Origin: Tabrizicola sp.
Lineage (GTDB): Bacteria > Pseudomonadota > Alphaproteobacteria > Rhodobacterales > Rhodobacteraceae
NCBI RefSeq assembly: GCF_030694085.1
Contig: NZ_JAUXZE010000042.1
Span: 62,001-126,000, forward strand
DNA length: 64,000 nt
Reading direction: 5' to 3'
Part shown: piece after piece, positions 63,829-64,000 of the stretch
Position numbering within the stretch: position 1 is the stretch's first letter
Layout: each line of letters begins with the position of its first letter
Notes under the pieces: generated by a model
Databases searched by the model: none
What the model was told of the DNA's origin: nothing
The model's input: the letters and a program-made list of their open reading frames with translations, nothing else
Position numbers and translations under genes: made by a program

Positions 63829-64000
63829 ATGAACCTGAAGGAACTCGCCCAGAAGCTCGGCCTCTCGCCGACGACGGTCTCGCGCGCGCTGAACGGCTAC
63901 CCCGAGGTGAATGAGGCCACTCGCGAACGGGTGATGGCCGCCGCCAAAGCGCACAACTACCACCCGAACGCCCGCGCCATCCGCCTGGCCACCGGCCGCG
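63829..64000 (+). CDS. aglR: LacI-family transcriptional regulator, N-terminal part (3' end outside window)
   Basis: Only the first 57 residues are visible. They form the LacI DNA-binding domain: helix-turn-helix LKELAQKLGLSPTTVSRALNGYPEV, then the hinge helix region HNYHPNARAIRLATGR. The wording is close to AglR, the alpha-glucoside utilization regulator of Rhizobiales and Rhodobacterales, which usually precedes the agl transport genes. The symbol is tentative because the ligand domain and downstream genes are outside the window. Confidence 0.75.
   Translation, partial: MNLKELAQKLGLSPTTVSRALNGYPEVNEATRERVMAAAKAHNYHPNARAIRLATGR

Overview
The window is GC-rich, densely packed DNA from an alphaproteobacterium, most likely of the order Rhodobacterales (Rhodobacter/Paracoccus relatives). 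Four things support this: a GapR (DUF2312) gene; a CckA kinase preceded by a full CtrA box; a HemB whose metal site has no cysteines; and the gene order lptF-lptG-lptD-surA-pdxA-rsmA. No rRNA, CRISPR array, prophage or insertion sequence was seen. There is one tRNA, tRNA-Thr(TGT).

Layout. 1-6.2 kb: the 3' end of a sensor kinase, a FliM/FliN-type protein, a small phosphatase-like protein, a TraR/DksA zinc-finger gene behind an FNR-type box, gapR and an iron-type ABC permease. 6.3-8.1 kb: tRNA-Thr followed by a gene-poor stretch, a degenerate Hint-domain gene, a TfoX C-terminal-domain gene and a short Gln-rich ORF. 8.3-15.1 kb: an M20 amidohydrolase, a DUF1304 membrane protein, a very large hybrid histidine kinase and a choline-kinase-like enzyme. 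15.1-22.6 kb: the outer-membrane biogenesis operon on the minus strand. 22.8-31.2 kb: pepA-holC, an aspartic protease, marC-type, ABC-F, ndk, rpe-gph and a LuxR solo. 31.5-33.3 kb: rpsB-tsf.

33.4-39.1 kb holds an OmpR-type winged-helix/TPR regulator, phased direct repeats, an unknown 84-residue protein, and a probable pseudouridine catabolic operon (enolase-superfamily enzyme, psuK, DUF1349, psuG). 39.2-48 kb holds DUF502, patatin and 3-hydroxybutyrate dehydrogenase genes, a predicted small RNA divergent from a YejA-like binding protein, an entericidin, an XRE/cupin regulator, and an acyl-CoA synthetase-DsbA-MFS operon. 48-64 kb holds mfd, hemB, cckA, an RNA methyltransferase, two tandem small exported proteins, a zeta-like kinase, guaB, a glutamine amidotransferase, a TDT transporter, a phytanoyl-CoA dioxygenase-like enzyme, a GNAT-like protein, and the start of a LacI-family regulator.

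Most of the window is core housekeeping. The least explained parts are the predicted small RNA at 41.8 kb, the phased repeats and regulator at 35.1 kb, the paralog pair plus zeta-like kinase at 56.7-58.5 kb, and the accessory patch after tRNA-Thr. Functions come from motifs read by eye and knowledge of families; no database search was run.
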